A DNA stretch of 64,000 nt, taken from UJ101 sp047975265. GTDB taxonomy: Bacteria > Bacteroidota > Bacteroidia > Flavobacteriales > UJ101. This document shows, piece after piece, positions 63,397 to 64,000 of the stretch. Numbering within the stretch: position 1 is the stretch's first letter; every line of letters starts with the position of its first letter. The stretch is from assembly GCA_047975265.1 (NCBI GenBank), contig JBKEDE010000011.1:62001-126000 (forward strand). Reading direction: 5' to 3'. Made by a program: the position numbers and the translations under genes. The notes under the pieces were generated by a model, which worked only from the letters and a program-made list of their open reading frames with translations, searched no databases and was not told the origin of the DNA.

Positions 63397-63981
63397 TTAG
63401 CTAAAAAGTGTTTTACATAAAATCATCATATCTTTTTCGAATGACCAATTTAAAACATATTCTTTATTCATTTTAATCTTATCCGGCCAAATAACTTCAT
63501 CATTGTATTTTTTTGGATTTTTCACTTTTGATAAAAGAACTTCTTCATCTTTGTACTTTAAAGAAGCTAATGACGTAATTCCCGGTTTGACTGACAATAT
63601 AATACGATTGTCTCCTTGCAATTCATCAGCATATCCTTTTACGTCGGGTCTGGGACCTACAAAAGACATATCACCTGATAATATATTTAACAATTGGGGC
63701 AGTTCATCTAATTTATATTTTCTGATTTTTTTACCTAAAGGAGTTATTCTGTCGTCTAATATTGTTGTTATAGGATTTTGGTTATCAGATTGTTTCATCA
63801 TCGTTCTGATTTTAAATATTTTAAATATTTTACCGTTTTTACCTATACGTTCTTGTGTGTAAAATCCCCATTCTTTAGTGTCTAAAAAAGAGGCAATCAG
63901 TAAAATGGCTATTATCCATCCTAATAAAATCAAGAGAATAACAGCCATTGTGTAATCGAACAATATTTTACTCAAATTCAA
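63397..63981 (-). CDS. Monotopic phosphoglycosyl transferase (bacterial sugar transferase)
   Basis: A 194-residue small phosphoglycosyl transferase that attaches the first sugar phosphate to undecaprenyl phosphate in surface-glycan assembly. It has an N-terminal re-entrant hydrophobic helix (about residues 12-32), GFYTQERIGKNGKIFKIFKI, RKYKLDELPQLLNILSGDMS with the catalytic Asp-Glu pair, and VGPRPDVKGYADEL. The start is a TTG at 63981, as no ATG is in a suitable position before an upstream in-frame stop. The full-length small form lacks the extra N-terminal domain of WbaP or WcaJ. Confidence 0.88.
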   Translation of the reverse strand: MNLSKILFDYTMAVILLILLGWIIAILLIASFLDTKEWGFYTQERIGKNGKIFKIFKIRTMMKQSDNQNPITTILDDRITPLGKKIRKYKLDELPQLLNILSGDMSFVGPRPDVKGYADELQGDNRIILSVKPGITSLASLKYKDEEVLLSKVKNPKKYNDEVIWPDKIKMNKEYVLNWSFEKDMMILCKTLFS

Positions 63982-64000
63982 TTTATTGTAAATTATTATC

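Overview
The window looks like a chromosomal segment of a low-GC flavobacterium (phylum Bacteroidota, class Flavobacteriia; a Weeksellaceae-like genome is plausible but I cannot fix the genus). The signs are the gldK-gldL-gldM-gldN type IX secretion/gliding cluster, family-restricted genes (DUF4834, DUF6452/DUF6048, a topA-linked ureohydrolase, a split transketolase, an orphan sigma-54 activator behind miaB), Bacteroidota promoters of the TTTG/TAnnTTTG type, A-rich rather than Shine-Dalgarno translation starts, and many lipoproteins.

Layout. 1-8008 (minus): topA, a degenerate ureohydrolase, then gldK, gldL, gldM and the 5' part of gldN, which runs off the left edge. 8127-9678 (minus): two paralogous membrane proteins. 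9803-14668 (plus): miaB, sigma-54 activator, lptE, a TPR-like protein, secG and a membrane protein. 14776-17480: an accessory patch with a LolA-like protein, small lipoproteins, gene remnants and a 62-bp MITE-like hairpin. 17483-25180: fabD, DUF4126, rmuC, a DUF218 protein, DUF4834, a YfhO-type membrane protein and a glycosyltransferase. 25205-26917: accessory, with an ISAs1-like transposase remnant and isolated repeat ends. 26957-31334: ychF and the two transketolase halves separated by two exported proteins. 31467-35778: an outer-membrane barrel, a DUF5684 protein, then a cobalamin riboswitch controlling a BtuB-like receptor and a BtuG-like propeller lipoprotein. 35834-38260: accessory, with a G-rich tract, a nitroreductase, a SIMPL protein, recurrent cassette-like tails and a decayed copy of the lipoprotein gene at 15.7 kb. 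38389-40428: dnaK behind a candidate sigma-54 promoter. 40979-47714: surface-glycan enzymes, PPK2, a lipid acyltransferase and small envelope proteins. 47887-50973: recQ-fmt-hup. 51057-58490: a sugar aminotransferase, RNase Z, glgC-glgA, crcB and aspS. 58631-59696: a lipoprotein gene with two homopolymer frameshifts. 59855-63981 (minus): a phosphoglycosyl transferase, cmk, a DUF4349 lipoprotein and rpsA.

Most of the window is ordinary core genome. The observations most worth testing are: (1) a -24/-12 element with an upstream TGACA-N3-TGTCA palindrome at dnaK, with a related palindrome at the operon encoding the sigma-54 activator; (2) a potential pseudoknot in the rpsA leader; (3) a repeat family with TGTAATCTTCCC ends, including a complete 62-bp MITE-like copy that appears to interrupt a gene; (4) recurrent 3' tails that make several accessory genes look like mobile cassettes; (5) the B12 riboswitch-receptor-propeller unit. 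I saw no rRNA, convincing tRNA or CRISPR array.
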